A stretch of 64,000 nt of DNA from Candidatus Binatia bacterium (GCA_951812575.1 OX638322.1:2913925-2977924), one strand, 5' to 3'. Positions 1 to 9,118 are shown, counted from the stretch's first letter. Made by a program: numbers and translations. The notes: a model not told the origin generated them from the sequence alone.

Positions 1-780
1 CCGCATTCGTGTTCACTCGCGACCACGAATCCGGCTAACCGGCTGGTGGGCATCACCCAGTCGGCCTTTGCCGAACTCGGTGAGGGCTGGGGCACTGCGG
101 AAGGCGGGGTTGCCCAAAACGCGGGCTATGCAGTTATCTCGGGTACGGACACGCGGCGCAACGGTGCCGCCTACGTCAACCAGCTCATCCTGGGGGGCAA
201 TGGCGGGCCAGCTTCTCCTGTGTGCGACGGCTGGGTGACCTACGGTATTGCCGTCATCTCGGGCCTCTTGTACCGGGACAGCGTTGAGATCGACGAACAG
301 AAGTACCCGTTGTTCGTCAAGTCTGAAAAATTAGCCCAGGACAGTGGTGGACCGGGGCGGTTTCGGGGCGCGCCTGCGATTGAAGCGGAATACGGTCCGA
401 AAGGCGATCCGGTGACCTGTACCTTTCCTATGGAAGGCTACGAGACGCCGGCCCAAGGGGTGCGGGGCGGTCAGGCGGGCAGTAAGGCCTGGGCAACGAA
501 GATCGACCGGGACGGGAACGAGATTCCGTTGCCGAACATCTTTACTGGAGACCTGCTGCCTGGTGAGCTCATACGCTACCGGGACTGTGGCGGCGGCGGT
601 TATGGTCCGCCGACCGAGCGTAATCCGGAAGATGTTCGTCGTGACGTCCTTGAACGCTGGGTGTCGGTCGAGCAGGCCCGAGCCGCGTATGGAGTTGTCC
701 TGACCGGTAGTATCGAGGACGAAACGCTCGCTATCGACCAAGAGGCCACGCGAGAGCTACGCAAGCAGCTCGGCAAGTAA
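1..780 (+). CDS. Hydantoinase B/oxoprolinase-type subunit, 5'-truncated by window edge
   Basis: The reading frame is open from base 1, so the true start lies outside the window; the GTG at 46 is internal. The visible 259 residues are the C-terminal part of a HyuB-type subunit, which works with a HyuA-type ATPase subunit in ATP-dependent opening of cyclic amides such as 5-oxoproline or hydantoins, or carboxylation of related substrates. Seen here: the VCDGWVTYG segment, the GGPGRFRGAP segment, and a glycine-rich CGGGGYGPP segment followed by NPEDVRRDVLERWVS, all usual near the end of HyuB. The same tail pattern recurs in the second HyuB at 9119-10867. The substrate cannot be told. Confidence 0.88.
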   Translation, partial: PHSCSLATTNPANRLVGITQSAFAELGEGWGTAEGGVAQNAGYAVISGTDTRRNGAAYVNQLILGGNGGPASPVCDGWVTYGIAVISGLLYRDSVEIDEQKYPLFVKSEKLAQDSGGPGRFRGAPAIEAEYGPKGDPVTCTFPMEGYETPAQGVRGGQAGSKAWATKIDRDGNEIPLPNIFTGDLLPGELIRYRDCGGGGYGPPTERNPEDVRRDVLERWVSVEQARAAYGVVLTGSIEDETLAIDQEATRELRKQLGK

Positions 781-894
781 CGGGAGCAGGGGCGGCTTCC
801 TGCCCAGCCTAGACCTGTAAGCCTCGGTGAGCCGGCGTTCGTCACTCTGGGCGTGGCTGGGCTGACCCGGAACTCCCGCCGGAAGACGGCATCC

Positions 895-923
895 TTGACA
901 TAGTAAGGTAAATAGCATAGATT
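895..923 (+). promoter_or_regulatory. Sigma-70-like promoter for the abiE operon
   Basis: TTGACA at 895-900 is followed after 17 bases by TAGATT at 918-923, about 45 bases before the start of the AbiEi-like gene. The -35 box is perfect and the -10 matches four of six. A short palindrome, acatatgt, lies at 928-935 just downstream. AbiEi proteins are known to repress their own promoter through inverted repeats, so this area is the likely operator, but I see no long perfect repeat. Confidence 0.45.
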
Positions 924-969
924 TCTGACATATGTACCAAGAGACATCCGAACGTATGGATGTGATCCA

Positions 970-1593
970 ATGACTGGAATCGCCGACAAGATCAGGCAGA
1001 GGGTGTCCGCCCACGATAGCGGAAGCTGGGTGTGCACGCCCAGAGACTTCCTGGACCTCGGCAGCCGCGAGGCCATCGACCAGGCTTTGTCTCGTCTCGT
1101 CAAGGCGGGACGGCTGCGCCGAGTGGGCCACGGCTTGTACGACATGCCCCGGATCAGCAACGTGCTGAATCGGCCAGCGCCTGTCGATCTGGATGCCGTC
1201 ATTGCAGCGCTGGCACGACGGGACGGTGTGCGGATCATGCCGGATGGCTTGGTAGCCGCGAATCAGCTGGGCCTCACCAACGCAGTGCCCGCGAAGGTCA
1301 GCTACGTGACGGACGGCCACTCGAGGACGCTCAAGATCGACGGAAGGACTGTCCGGTTCCGGCATGCGGGTCCGAGCGTCATGCAGTGGGCGGGAAGACC
1401 CGCCGCGCCGGTAGTTCAGGCCCTGCGTTGGCTGGGTCCCCGCGCGGCTGCGGACGGAGAGGTCGTCTCGACGCTGAATCGTCATCTTCCCGACGACGTG
1501 AAGCTCGACTTGTTGCACAACAGCCGGGGTCTGCCCGGTTGGGCATTGCCGCTAGCGCGCAGCATAGCGAGTGATCAGGCCGCTGCTGTATGA
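970..1593 (+). CDS. abiEi: AbiEi-like antitoxin / transcriptional repressor
   Basis: A 207-residue protein with an N-terminal winged-helix region (about residues 5-60) that includes the FLDLGSREAIDQALSRLVKAG helix pair and the GLYDMP turn common in AbiEi/DUF6088 antitoxins. Such proteins bind their own promoter and neutralise an AbiEii nucleotidyltransferase toxin (type IV toxin-antitoxin, abortive infection). The stop codon overlaps the next gene in an ATGA arrangement (1590-1593), which implies translational coupling to the toxin. The ribosome site is weak. The assignment rests on the wing motifs and the toxin neighbour. Confidence 0.82.
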   Translation: MTGIADKIRQRVSAHDSGSWVCTPRDFLDLGSREAIDQALSRLVKAGRLRRVGHGLYDMPRISNVLNRPAPVDLDAVIAALARRDGVRIMPDGLVAANQLGLTNAVPAKVSYVTDGHSRTLKIDGRTVRFRHAGPSVMQWAGRPAAPVVQALRWLGPRAAADGEVVSTLNRHLPDDVKLDLLHNSRGLPGWALPLARSIASDQAAAV

Positions 1594-2633
1594 CCGGTGG
1601 CTTTGAATCGTTCCTTGCCCTGCCAGAGCAGGACAGGCGCGATGTCTTCGAAGCGGCGGCAGCCCGCCTCGATACGTTGCCGGGCTATGTTGAGAAGGAC
1701 TTCTGGGTCTGCCTGGTGCTCGACGCGCTGTTCAACCGCCGGCCGGAGGAGCATCCGAAGCTACTCTTCAAGGGCGGGACGTCGCTGTCCAAGGCCTTCG
1801 GGCTCATCAAACGCTTTTCGGAGGACATCGATCTCGTGGTGTTCCGCGACGGTCTGGGCTTCGAAGGGGAGCGCGACCCGACCGCAGCGAGCCACCTGTC
1901 GAACAAGAAACGGGCCGCGCTGTTCAAGGAACTCGGGGCGGCGTGCAGCGGATACATTCGTGGAGACCTGCGGACCGTTCTGGCGAGTCGGATCGAGGAA
2001 CTCTCCACCGGCTGTCAGGTTGTTCCGGATGAGGGCGATGTTGATGGACAGACGCTCTCCATCGAGTACCCCACCTTCTATCCCAGCGGTAGCGTCACGT
2101 ATGTGGCCCCACGAGTGAAGATCGAGGCGGGAGCCAAGTCGGCGCTTGACCCCCGCGTACACTGCACGCTTACACCTTACATCGCCGATGAGCTTCCGAA
2201 CTGGTCGTTCGCCTCGGCGGGCATTCGAGTGATCGCGCCCGAGCGCACCTATTGGGAGAAGCTGCTGATCCTGCATGGCGCACATTGCGGATACCGGGAT
2301 GACGGACGTCTGCCGGTTGATAAGGACCGCGTTTCGCGTCACTACTACGATGTCGCGGTGATCACGGCGACGGAAGTCGGCCAGTCGGCTTTGGTCGACA
2401 CCGACCTGCTGGATGCGGTTCGGAACCACAACCTTGTCGCGTTCCGGCAGGCCTGGAAACGGTTCGAAGAAGCGGTTCCCGGATCGGTGCGACTGGTTCC
2501 TCAAGCGGAACTGCGCACGGTGATCGAACAAGACTACCGAGCTATGCAGGGCATGATCCTCGGTGAGGCCCCGGACTTCGGATGGGTCACGGATCAGCTT
2601 CGACAGGCCGAAGCTGTGATAAACGGAACCTGA
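1590..2633 (+). CDS. abiEii: AbiEii/AbiGii-family nucleotidyltransferase toxin
   Basis: A 347-residue protein with the nucleotidyltransferase core: KGGTSLSK at residues 61-68 and SEDIDL at 77-82, giving the G-(G/S)...DxD geometry with D79 and D81 as likely metal ligands. The preceding EKDFWV segment (35-40) is typical of AbiEii. The family transfers nucleotides, for some members to tRNA acceptor ends, and arrests growth during phage infection. The gene overlaps the antitoxin by 4 bases. Length and motifs look intact, so the pair may be functional. The C-terminal helical part (about residues 220-347) shows no disruption. Confidence 0.88.
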   Translation: MTGGFESFLALPEQDRRDVFEAAAARLDTLPGYVEKDFWVCLVLDALFNRRPEEHPKLLFKGGTSLSKAFGLIKRFSEDIDLVVFRDGLGFEGERDPTAASHLSNKKRAALFKELGAACSGYIRGDLRTVLASRIEELSTGCQVVPDEGDVDGQTLSIEYPTFYPSGSVTYVAPRVKIEAGAKSALDPRVHCTLTPYIADELPNWSFASAGIRVIAPERTYWEKLLILHGAHCGYRDDGRLPVDKDRVSRHYYDVAVITATEVGQSALVDTDLLDAVRNHNLVAFRQAWKRFEEAVPGSVRLVPQAELRTVIEQDYRAMQGMILGEAPDFGWVTDQLRQAEAVINGT

Positions 2634-2842
2634 ACATGGCCGCAGTGAGCGTCGAATTCGATTCCGGAGGGTGGTACATCACATTGACTGACCAATTCCA
2701 TGCGGCCGCCTTTTGTCGACTCGTCTTCTGCGCGCATGCTGTGCGCGTGCGGCCTGATCGACGGGAGGATGCCTGATGGACGTCTTCCCTCCGCTCACCA
2801 ATTGCGCCAGCTAAATCCGCTTCAGCCAGTTCTGGATGTTCC

Positions 2843-2941
2843 GACCTGATGATCCTGGCGGTGGCCGAACGGTCTGGAGCCCAGCCGCTGTACACCTTCG
2901 ATCAGAAGGCCGCACGGCTTGAAGGTGTGTCGCTGCTGTAG
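2843..2941 (+). pseudogene. C-terminal remnant of a VapC-like PIN-domain toxin
   Basis: A frame of about 32 codons starting DLMILAVAERSG and including PLYTFDQKAARLEG ends at TAG 2939-2941. This matches the end of PIN-domain ribonucleases, where the acidic residue before the ILAVA helix and the TFD motif form part of the active site. No N-terminal half and no antitoxin precede it; the 200 bases between the AbiEii gene and the remnant hold only short frames with stops. I read it as a degraded VapBC locus next to AbiE. Confidence 0.6.
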
Positions 2942-2968
2942 CGTCCACGCTAGTTTTGGAGGACACCG

Positions 2969-3421
2969 ATGAAGCCGTTCATTCTAACTCTTGGACTTCT
3001 CGCTATCTTGTCGAGAGTCGCCTATGCCCAAGAATATCCTGACGTCCCCCTCGAGAAATTGCTGTCCAAATCCCTACAAACATAAATGGGACTTCAGAAG
3101 CTTACCTCCGACGAGCGTGACAAGATTCGCATCCAGTTAATAGAAATGTATTTGAAGGGAGTTGAAGAAGGTAGGAAGCAAGTATCTACAGTTGGTAGCC
3201 TTCCGAGAGTCATAGAAAGCAAGATTGATGGTGAATTTGAAGGATGGGAGGGCGAGACACTTATCAAGCTGATTAACGGCCAGATTTGGCAACAATCAGA
3301 ATACCATTACCACTATCACTACGCGTACATGCCAGAGGTAGTCATCTATCGATCTAGTGTGGGATACAAGATGTTGGTTGAGGGGGTCGATAAGCCTGTG
3401 GGTGTCATACAGCTCAAATAA
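2969..3421 (+). pseudogene. Secreted protein gene split by an in-frame TAA after the signal peptide
   Basis: ATG 2969, preceded by TTGGAGGA, opens a 38-codon frame encoding a clear signal peptide (charged MK, hydrophobic core, cleavage-like VAYAQ). It ends with TAA at 3083-3085. The next base starts ATG 3086, in the same reading frame, continuing for 111 residues to TAA 3419-3421. The second part has EGRKQ, GEFEGWEGET and NGQIWQQ, followed by a histidine/tyrosine-rich stretch (YHYHYHYAY). I recognise this pattern from small exported hypothetical proteins in which signal peptide and body are one chain. The gene is therefore either nonsense-disrupted, read through, or re-initiated at TAA-ATG, which would give a leaderless cytoplasmic product. 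The DNA here is AT-richer than its neighbours. Confidence 0.62.
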
Positions 3422-3511
3422 CGAGATAGCACGAAGCGTACAGTCAGTTCATCTCGGTAAGCCAATACGCTGTCACTACGAGGCAGTATTGGTCCTCGGA
3501 GGGGTCATAAA

Positions 3512-3622
3512 ATGAGACGTATATTCACGTGTTCCGCCGAGCGCGGATGCCAGGTGACATGGCGTGCCCTCGCGATTGGCTGCTTCGACGCGCTACACGG
3601 AGTGCATACCAAATCATTTTAG
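3512..3622 (+). other. Possible 36-codon ORF in an otherwise empty gap (3422-3631)
   Basis: ATG 3512 has a good ribosome site (GGAGGGG, seven bases upstream) and runs 36 codons to TAG 3622, just before the next gene. The product contains three cysteines and matches nothing I recognise. The rest of 3422-3631 holds no feature I can identify. Treat it as a candidate only. Confidence 0.2.
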
Positions 3623-3631
3623 GACTCTAGA

Positions 3632-4843
3632 ATGCAGAGAACAGATCAGGCTGAAAGATTTCTTGAGCGGCTGGCGAGTGTGCCACTGACGTGGGAGAAT
3701 GTCTTTCGAAGTCCTCAGTACACAGTCAATTCAGACAAGGAGGTCGTTGACCTGCTGCTCGCTCTGAGAGACAGGGGAATTCTTGTTTCGATGAAATGTC
3801 AGCAGGACCCTAAAACAAGGACTGGTGACACACTCGTGCGGTGGGTTCAGAAGAGCACGAAAGCCGCACTGAGGCAGGTGGGGGGCGGTATCAGGACATT
3901 CAAGACACGAGAGTTTTGGTGCAGCCACCAGAGACGGGGACAGGTCTCTTTCAAGCCCAACCAAATCGAGCCCGTCCGAGCAGTCGTCATTGTCGAAACG
4001 CTCGAGGCAGTAGCTCTCAATCAGGACATACCACTCGAGGTCGATTCGGTTCCCATTTCCTACCTCTCCGTAAACGACTTCTTGAACATTCTGATTGAAC
4101 TAAGGACGATCAATGATCTCATCCTATATCTGGAAGCACGCAATGCAATCTGCTCTCGGCTGCAACGAACTGTCGGCATAGAGAAACATATCTTTGAGTT
4201 CTATGTTCTCTACGGAGGATCTCCCTGTGAGGTCGCTTCACTTCAGGACATCCTCGAAGAGATTGGCGAGCATAAGACCGAGGTCAAGAGTTTAATTAGA
4301 AAGAGGAAAATCGCGAACTTGCAGGCTAAACCAATCGAACATTTGTCTGACCGTCTATCCACAAGGCTTGAGTCGTATGAAGATGGACTGGATGAGGAGT
4401 TGGTTCGTCTGTTCGACCCGGCTCTGAAGAGAAGCAACTATCTTATGATTCAAGATGAGCTGTGTGACCTCGTCCTAGATGAGAGGCGAAAGCTCGGGGC
4501 ATCGCTATCTGGTGCGGTTGAGAAGGTCAAGGAAGAAGATTCAAACGAACCGATGGTCTATCAGGCGGCTTACTTGGATTCGAAGCCAGATTTTCTGTAT
4601 GTCCTTTCGTCCTCCAAAGGATTCTCTAGGAACGAGGTGATCAAGCGGTGCTGTGAACTCCTTCAGGGTGGTCTAGCCTACTATGGAAAGACTCGGGGTT
4701 TGGCAGTGAATTACACCCAGAATCTTGAGAGCTACGAGGCCGTGATGATCAATTCTTTCAAGGAAACTCCGGAGTCCATGCGGTTGGGAAAAGAATGCTT
4801 CTCTAATCTGAAAATGTCCGATATCCCAATGGAGAAGGTTTAG
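3632..4843 (+). CDS. Uncharacterised 403-residue protein with a PD-(D/E)XK-like motif
   Basis: No confident family call. The N-terminal third has E37, D40 and a following strand with S53-M-K55 (DLLLALRDRGILVSMK), the spacing seen in PD-(D/E)XK nucleases, followed by a helix with RWVQKSTKAALRQ resembling the helix after the catalytic core in such enzymes. The rest is predicted helical with many charged residues (for example LIRKRKIANLQAK and DGLDEELVRLF). No signal peptide or membrane segment is seen. The gene sits alone in an AT-richer accessory block beside AbiE, with a divergent codon look compared with the hyu operon downstream, which suggests transfer. A defence-associated nuclease is a reasonable guess, not a demonstrated role. 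Confidence 0.6.
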   Translation: MQRTDQAERFLERLASVPLTWENVFRSPQYTVNSDKEVVDLLLALRDRGILVSMKCQQDPKTRTGDTLVRWVQKSTKAALRQVGGGIRTFKTREFWCSHQRRGQVSFKPNQIEPVRAVVIVETLEAVALNQDIPLEVDSVPISYLSVNDFLNILIELRTINDLILYLEARNAICSRLQRTVGIEKHIFEFYVLYGGSPCEVASLQDILEEIGEHKTEVKSLIRKRKIANLQAKPIEHLSDRLSTRLESYEDGLDEELVRLFDPALKRSNYLMIQDELCDLVLDERRKLGASLSGAVEKVKEEDSNEPMVYQAAYLDSKPDFLYVLSSSKGFSRNEVIKRCCELLQGGLAYYGKTRGLAVNYTQNLESYEAVMINSFKETPESMRLGKECFSNLKMSDIPMEKV

Positions 4844-4950
4844 GCGCGAGGGGAGATGTCGGTCCGTACAGGCTGGTGGCGCGGGAGTAGTGCGCTACGA
4901 GTGCGGCGTCTCAAGTGCTGGACACGGTCGATGAACCAGGGAGAGAAACA

Positions 4951-5355
4951 ATGAGCACAAAGAAGATCCTGAACACCTCGTTCTGGTCGCGGCCAGGCGA
5001 GTTCGGGCCCTGGGCGCAGGCGATCCAGGTGCCTGCGGGGCACGACCTTGTTTTTACAACGGGCATGACTGCGCGCGACGAAAACGGGAATACGGTCGCC
5101 CCCGGCGATGTGAAGGCGCAAACACGGCGCATCTTTGAGCAGATGCGGGCGATTTTTGCCGAGGCCGGCGCGACCTTGAACGACGTCGTCAAAATGACGG
5201 TCTATATTCAAGACATGGACGATGTGTTGGCCATCCAAGAGGTCCGGAACGAGTATTGGCCGAGTGAGCCGCCGGTCTCGGCCACGGTCCAAGTGGCCCG
5301 GCTTGTCTCGGATGAGGTCCGGATCGAAGTTGAGGCAATAGCTGTCGTCCCCTAG
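4951..5355 (+). CDS. Rid-family (YjgF/YER057c/UK114) protein
   Basis: A 134-residue single-domain Rid protein; ATG 4951 is chosen because GGGAGAGAAACA precedes it, whereas the frame opening at 4915 has no such site. The fold signature is present: LVFTTGMTARDENGN near the N-terminus, the central helix with GATLNDVVKMTVYI, and the C-terminal VQVARLVSDEVRIEVEAIAV. Classical RidA enzymes hydrolyse reactive enamines/imines with an arginine two residues before this last strand; here the corresponding position is Ser (PVSATVQV), so imine deaminase activity is doubtful. It leads the hyu operon and probably acts on a pathway intermediate or product. Confidence 0.88.
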   Translation: MSTKKILNTSFWSRPGEFGPWAQAIQVPAGHDLVFTTGMTARDENGNTVAPGDVKAQTRRIFEQMRAIFAEAGATLNDVVKMTVYIQDMDDVLAIQEVRNEYWPSEPPVSATVQVARLVSDEVRIEVEAIAVVP

Positions 5356-5428
5356 GGGGGACATATAAGGTCGCATAGGGTTTTTGCATTTCTCTTTATT
5401 TCAGCTAAGGATTATTCGAGACGCACTC

Positions 5429-7495
5429 ATGGGCTATCGCATTGGAATCGACGTTGGCGGGACTTTTACCGATTTTGTTGCGGTCAATACCGACCAGCAG
5501 ATGTATAGCGGGAAGACGCCGACGATTGCCACTGATGAAGCGGCCAGTGTCTTTGGTGGGCTGGAGCAGATTGCGGCCCATTTTGGCATCTCCCTTCAGA
5601 CGCTCCTGGCCGAGACTGACCCTATTGTCCTTGGCACGACCGTTGTGACGAACACCATGCTGGAGTTTGCCGGCGCAAACATCGGCCTGATCACCACCAA
5701 GGGATTTCGAGACGTTATTGAGCTGCGCCGCGGGTATAAGGAAAGCCTGTTCGATATCCGGTTGCCGCCGCCCCATCCCATTGTTGAGCGCGGGAAACGG
5801 CTGGGTGTGACCGAGCGCATTGACGCCAGCGGTCAGATTGTCACGCCGCTGGATGAGCCGGAAGTGTACACCGCGCTGGAGCGCCTGCGCGGGGTTGGGG
5901 TAGAGGCCATTGCCGTGTGTCTCCTGTTCAGCTTTGTGAACCCTGTTCACGAGCGGCGCGTGCGCGACATTATCCACGAGGTCGATCCGGCCCTGTTTGT
6001 CACGCTGTCCTCGGACGTACTGCCCCAGGTACGGGAGTTCGAACGGGTCAGCACCACGGTCGTGAACGCCTATACCAGCCCGAAACTGCGCGCCTACCTG
6101 GAACAGCTGTCCGTCAGGCTCGAAGCCCAGGGGTTCCGGGGTGGGCTCTTCCTGATGCAGTCCAACGGTGGGATGATGGATATCGGCTTTGCGCGCGAGC
6201 ACGGCGTGGATGCCGTCTTGTCCGGTCCTTCGGGCGGTGTGGTGGCGGCGACGTTCTTAGGTGAGCAGTCCGGTTATAAAAATATCATCACGGCCGATAT
6301 GGGCGGCACGAGTTACGACGTCTGTCTGATTAAGGATTCCGCCCCGGAGGTTGGTGTGGACAACTGGATCAGCCGCTATCGGGTCGCCATCCCGCTGATC
6401 GATATTCATACCATTGGGGCCGGCGGCGGCTCGATCGCCTGGCTCGACGACGCCGGGGCACTCCGGGTCGGACCGCGCTCGGCTGGCGCCCAGCCTGGGC
6501 CGGCCTGCTATGGCCGGGGCGGAACCGAGCCCACGGTGACGGACGCCGATCTTGTCCTGGGCTATCTCGACTCGGGCTCTTTTCTGGATGGACAGATGGA
6601 GCTTGATCGACACGCCGCCCACCAGGCGATCCAGCATCATATTGCCGAGCCCATGAATATCAGCGTGGAAGAAGCGGCCAGCGGGATTTTTGACATTGCA
6701 AACAACAGCATGATTAACGCCATCCGCTATGTATCGGTTGCCCGGGGGCGGGACCCGCGAGATTTTGCGCTGTTGGCCTTTGGGGGAGCCGGGCCGGTCC
6801 ACGCGGGAACGCAAGTCCGCGACCTTGGCATCCGCACCATTCTGGTCCCGAAAAATGCTTCAGTCTTATCCGCGCTGGGAAACCTCATCGCTAACTTCAA
6901 AGTCTCCAAGGTGCAATCGTTTATCGCCAAGTCCGACCGCGTTGACTTGGAGGAGCTGAATGGCGTTTTGGCGCGTCTGCACCAGGAGGCCGAGGCGCTG
7001 TTAGGCGACCGCTCCCGCATCCGCGAAATGCTGGTCCACCGTTTCCTCGATATTCGCTACGAGGGTCAGGTCCAGGAAGTGATCGTGCCCATCCAGGCAC
7101 GGACGCGTCGGCTGAGCGAGGTCAGTCTGTCGCAAACCCTGGAGGAGTTCCACGAACTGCACGAGCAGATCTATAAATTTCAGCGGCCCGAACAGTCGGT
7201 GGAGATCGTCAGCGTACGCCTGGACATGATCGGAGTGCGTGCGCCGCTGCACTTTGAAAGCCATCCGTTTGAAGACGAGGATGCCGGCCATGCGCGCAAA
7301 GGCCGTCGCCCGGTGTACTTCGAGCCGTACGGCTTTGTGGAAACGGATATTTACGATGGAGAGCGGGTCCGGCCCGGCAACCTGATCACCGGCCCGGCGA
7401 TTATTGAGGAAGCAAACACGAGTGTGGTCATTTATCCGAACCAAGAGGCCATGCTCGATCAGTTTCTGACCTATGTCATTCAGGTCGCCAAATAA
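5429..7495 (+). CDS. hyuA: Hydantoinase A/5-oxoprolinase-type ATPase subunit
   Basis: A 688-residue protein. Start ATG 5429 puts the N-terminal phosphate-binding motif GIDVGGTFTDFV at residues 6-17, as normal; the frame extends further upstream but without homology. Other hallmarks are GTTVVTNTMLE, RRGYK, SGPSGGVVAA, DMGGTSYDVCLI, GAGGGSIAW and GGAGPVHA. HyuA subunits of the actin-like ATPase fold activate cyclic amides or carbonyl substrates with ATP and require a HyuB partner, which follows 5 bases downstream at 7501. Candidate substrates are 5-oxoproline, hydantoins, N-methylhydantoin, or acetone-type carboxylation; the sequence alone does not decide. Confidence 0.93.
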   Translation: MGYRIGIDVGGTFTDFVAVNTDQQMYSGKTPTIATDEAASVFGGLEQIAAHFGISLQTLLAETDPIVLGTTVVTNTMLEFAGANIGLITTKGFRDVIELRRGYKESLFDIRLPPPHPIVERGKRLGVTERIDASGQIVTPLDEPEVYTALERLRGVGVEAIAVCLLFSFVNPVHERRVRDIIHEVDPALFVTLSSDVLPQVREFERVSTTVVNAYTSPKLRAYLEQLSVRLEAQGFRGGLFLMQSNGGMMDIGFAREHGVDAVLSGPSGGVVAATFLGEQSGYKNIITADMGGTSYDVCLIKDSAPEVGVDNWISRYRVAIPLIDIHTIGAGGGSIAWLDDAGALRVGPRSAGAQPGPACYGRGGTEPTVTDADLVLGYLDSGSFLDGQMELDRHAAHQAIQHHIAEPMNISVEEAASGIFDIANNSMINAIRYVSVARGRDPRDFALLAFGGAGPVHAGTQVRDLGIRTILVPKNASVLSALGNLIANFKVSKVQSFIAKSDRVDLEELNGVLARLHQEAEALLGDRSRIREMLVHRFLDIRYEGQVQEVIVPIQARTRRLSEVSLSQTLEEFHELHEQIYKFQRPEQSVEIVSVRLDMIGVRAPLHFESHPFEDEDAGHARKGRRPVYFEPYGFVETDIYDGERVRPGNLITGPAIIEEANTSVVIYPNQEAMLDQFLTYVIQVAK

Positions 7496-7500
7496 GCCCT

Positions 7501-9093
7501 ATGGACCAGAGACCGAAATTAAGCCCTGTCAAACGCGAAATCCTACGTCATAATCTGCGGGCGATTGTGGACGACATGAGCATCGCCCTGGAGCATAACA
7601 GTCCGTCCGAGACGGTCAGTGAAGCCCGCGACTACGCGGTGGCCTTCACTAATGCGAGTGGTGAGGTGGTGGTTGCCGAAAACCCGTTTCACATCCCCTC
7701 CCTGGCGCTCACCGCGCAGGCTATTCTCGATTATTACGAGTTCAATCTGCGGGCCGGCGACCTGGTGGTGACCAACGATCCGTATCGGGGCGGGACGCAG
7801 ACCCAGGACCTGACGGTCTTTGCGCCGGTCTACGCCACCGAGGAACTGGTGGGCTGTCTCCTCGTCCGGGTCCATATGCCGGACTTCGGCGGTCAGATTG
7901 TGGGCGGCTATAATCCGCCGGCCTTGGAAGTATGGGCCGAAGGGGTGCGTATTATTCCGATCAAACTTGCTCGCTTTGGCCGGCTGGACAGAGATATCCA
8001 TCAGACGGTTCTGCTCAACAGCCGGGTGCCGGACCAGACCCGGGGTTTGCTGGACGCCATGCTGGCGACCCTGGCGCTGGGGCAGGAGCGCGTCCAGCGG
8101 ATGCTGGCCCGGTACGGCTTCGAGCCTTTTGTCGAAGGGCTGGAATACGCGCTGGACTATTCGGAAGCGGCGACCCGGACGTTGATCCGCGACTGGTCGC
8201 CGGGCGTTTTCCACGGTCAGGCCACACTCGGCCATGACTGTGCCGAGCGCTCGCCGGTTGTCCGCTGTCAACTGGAAGTGCGGGACGGACAGGTGACGCT
8301 TGATTTTTCCGGCTCGGATGCCCAAAGCCCCTCGTTCATGAATAGCGCCTGGGGTGCAAGCTGCGGGAGTGCCCTGCTACCGCTGATCAGTCTGCTGGGG
8401 GACGATCTGCCCATGAATTCCGGGGTCCTGCGCGTCGTTCGGTTCCAGGCTACAGAAGGCTCGCTCGTCCGACCGGCTTACCCCGCGGCAGTCGGCTGGG
8501 GCCAGGCTCACCCAGGCAGTGAGATTATCAACGCGGTTTCGGGAGCACTGAGCGCGTGTACGGATCAGCCTTTACCCCGTATGCCCACCCAGGCGTTCGT
8601 GCGTTGTTGTTTTGCCAAGTACCGAATTTTTTCGCTTGACGCTCTGATCTATCCTGGGGCGGCGAGTGTGGACGGGGTCAACGGCTGGGGTCCCCCCGGT
8701 TATTCAGCCCGGCGTAAGCTGCCGTCGGTCGAAAAATGCGAGATCGCGTTTCCCGAAATATCTATCGAACGTTTGGAAATCGTTTCTGATGGGCGAGCCG
8801 CTGAGGACGGGCACGGCGCACCGGCTTCCGAAGTCAGGGTTGCGCTTCGCCAACCAGCCTCGGTGACAGCCTGTCTCAATGGACCGCCCGATGAGAAAAG
8901 TCTGGAGAGGAGGCCGGTCTTCAGTATCCAGACGGAAGACGCGGAGCTCTCCGTTGATACCTTCTGCGCCGACCGGCGCCTTGCGAGTGGGGTGCTGACC
9001 TTGCGCACGGCCGGGGGAGGACACACCAGCCGTGCGCAAGCGGAAGCCCAAGACAAAGGGCGCCGCTGCTCGCAGACGTTAACCGACGAGTGA
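7501..9093 (+). CDS. hyuB: Hydantoinase B/oxoprolinase-type subunit (first copy, divergent)
   Basis: A 530-residue HyuB-type protein with NDPYRGGTQTQDLTVF and DFSGSDAQSPSFMNSAWG, motifs conserved in the family. It starts 5 bases after hyuA, so the two are probably co-translated. Compared with the second copy (582 residues) the C-terminal quarter differs: after WGPPGYSARRK it lacks the GGPG...RGAP block and the CGGGG...GDPL tail, ending instead in a distinct TAGGGHTSRAQ segment. It may be a subunit with altered C-terminus or a partly degenerated paralogue; no frameshift is visible. Confidence 0.85.
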   Translation: MDQRPKLSPVKREILRHNLRAIVDDMSIALEHNSPSETVSEARDYAVAFTNASGEVVVAENPFHIPSLALTAQAILDYYEFNLRAGDLVVTNDPYRGGTQTQDLTVFAPVYATEELVGCLLVRVHMPDFGGQIVGGYNPPALEVWAEGVRIIPIKLARFGRLDRDIHQTVLLNSRVPDQTRGLLDAMLATLALGQERVQRMLARYGFEPFVEGLEYALDYSEAATRTLIRDWSPGVFHGQATLGHDCAERSPVVRCQLEVRDGQVTLDFSGSDAQSPSFMNSAWGASCGSALLPLISLLGDDLPMNSGVLRVVRFQATEGSLVRPAYPAAVGWGQAHPGSEIINAVSGALSACTDQPLPRMPTQAFVRCCFAKYRIFSLDALIYPGAASVDGVNGWGPPGYSARRKLPSVEKCEIAFPEISIERLEIVSDGRAAEDGHGAPASEVRVALRQPASVTACLNGPPDEKSLERRPVFSIQTEDAELSVDTFCADRRLASGVLTLRTAGGGHTSRAQAEAQDKGRRCSQTLTDE

Positions 9094-9118
9094 ATATGCG
9101 TCAGACAGGAGCAAGCTC

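Noticed and set aside
3083..3085. Selenocysteine or pyrrolysine-type recoding at the in-frame stop
   Set aside because: The stop is TAA, not TGA or TAG, and an ATG follows immediately, so re-initiation or a nonsense mutation is simpler.
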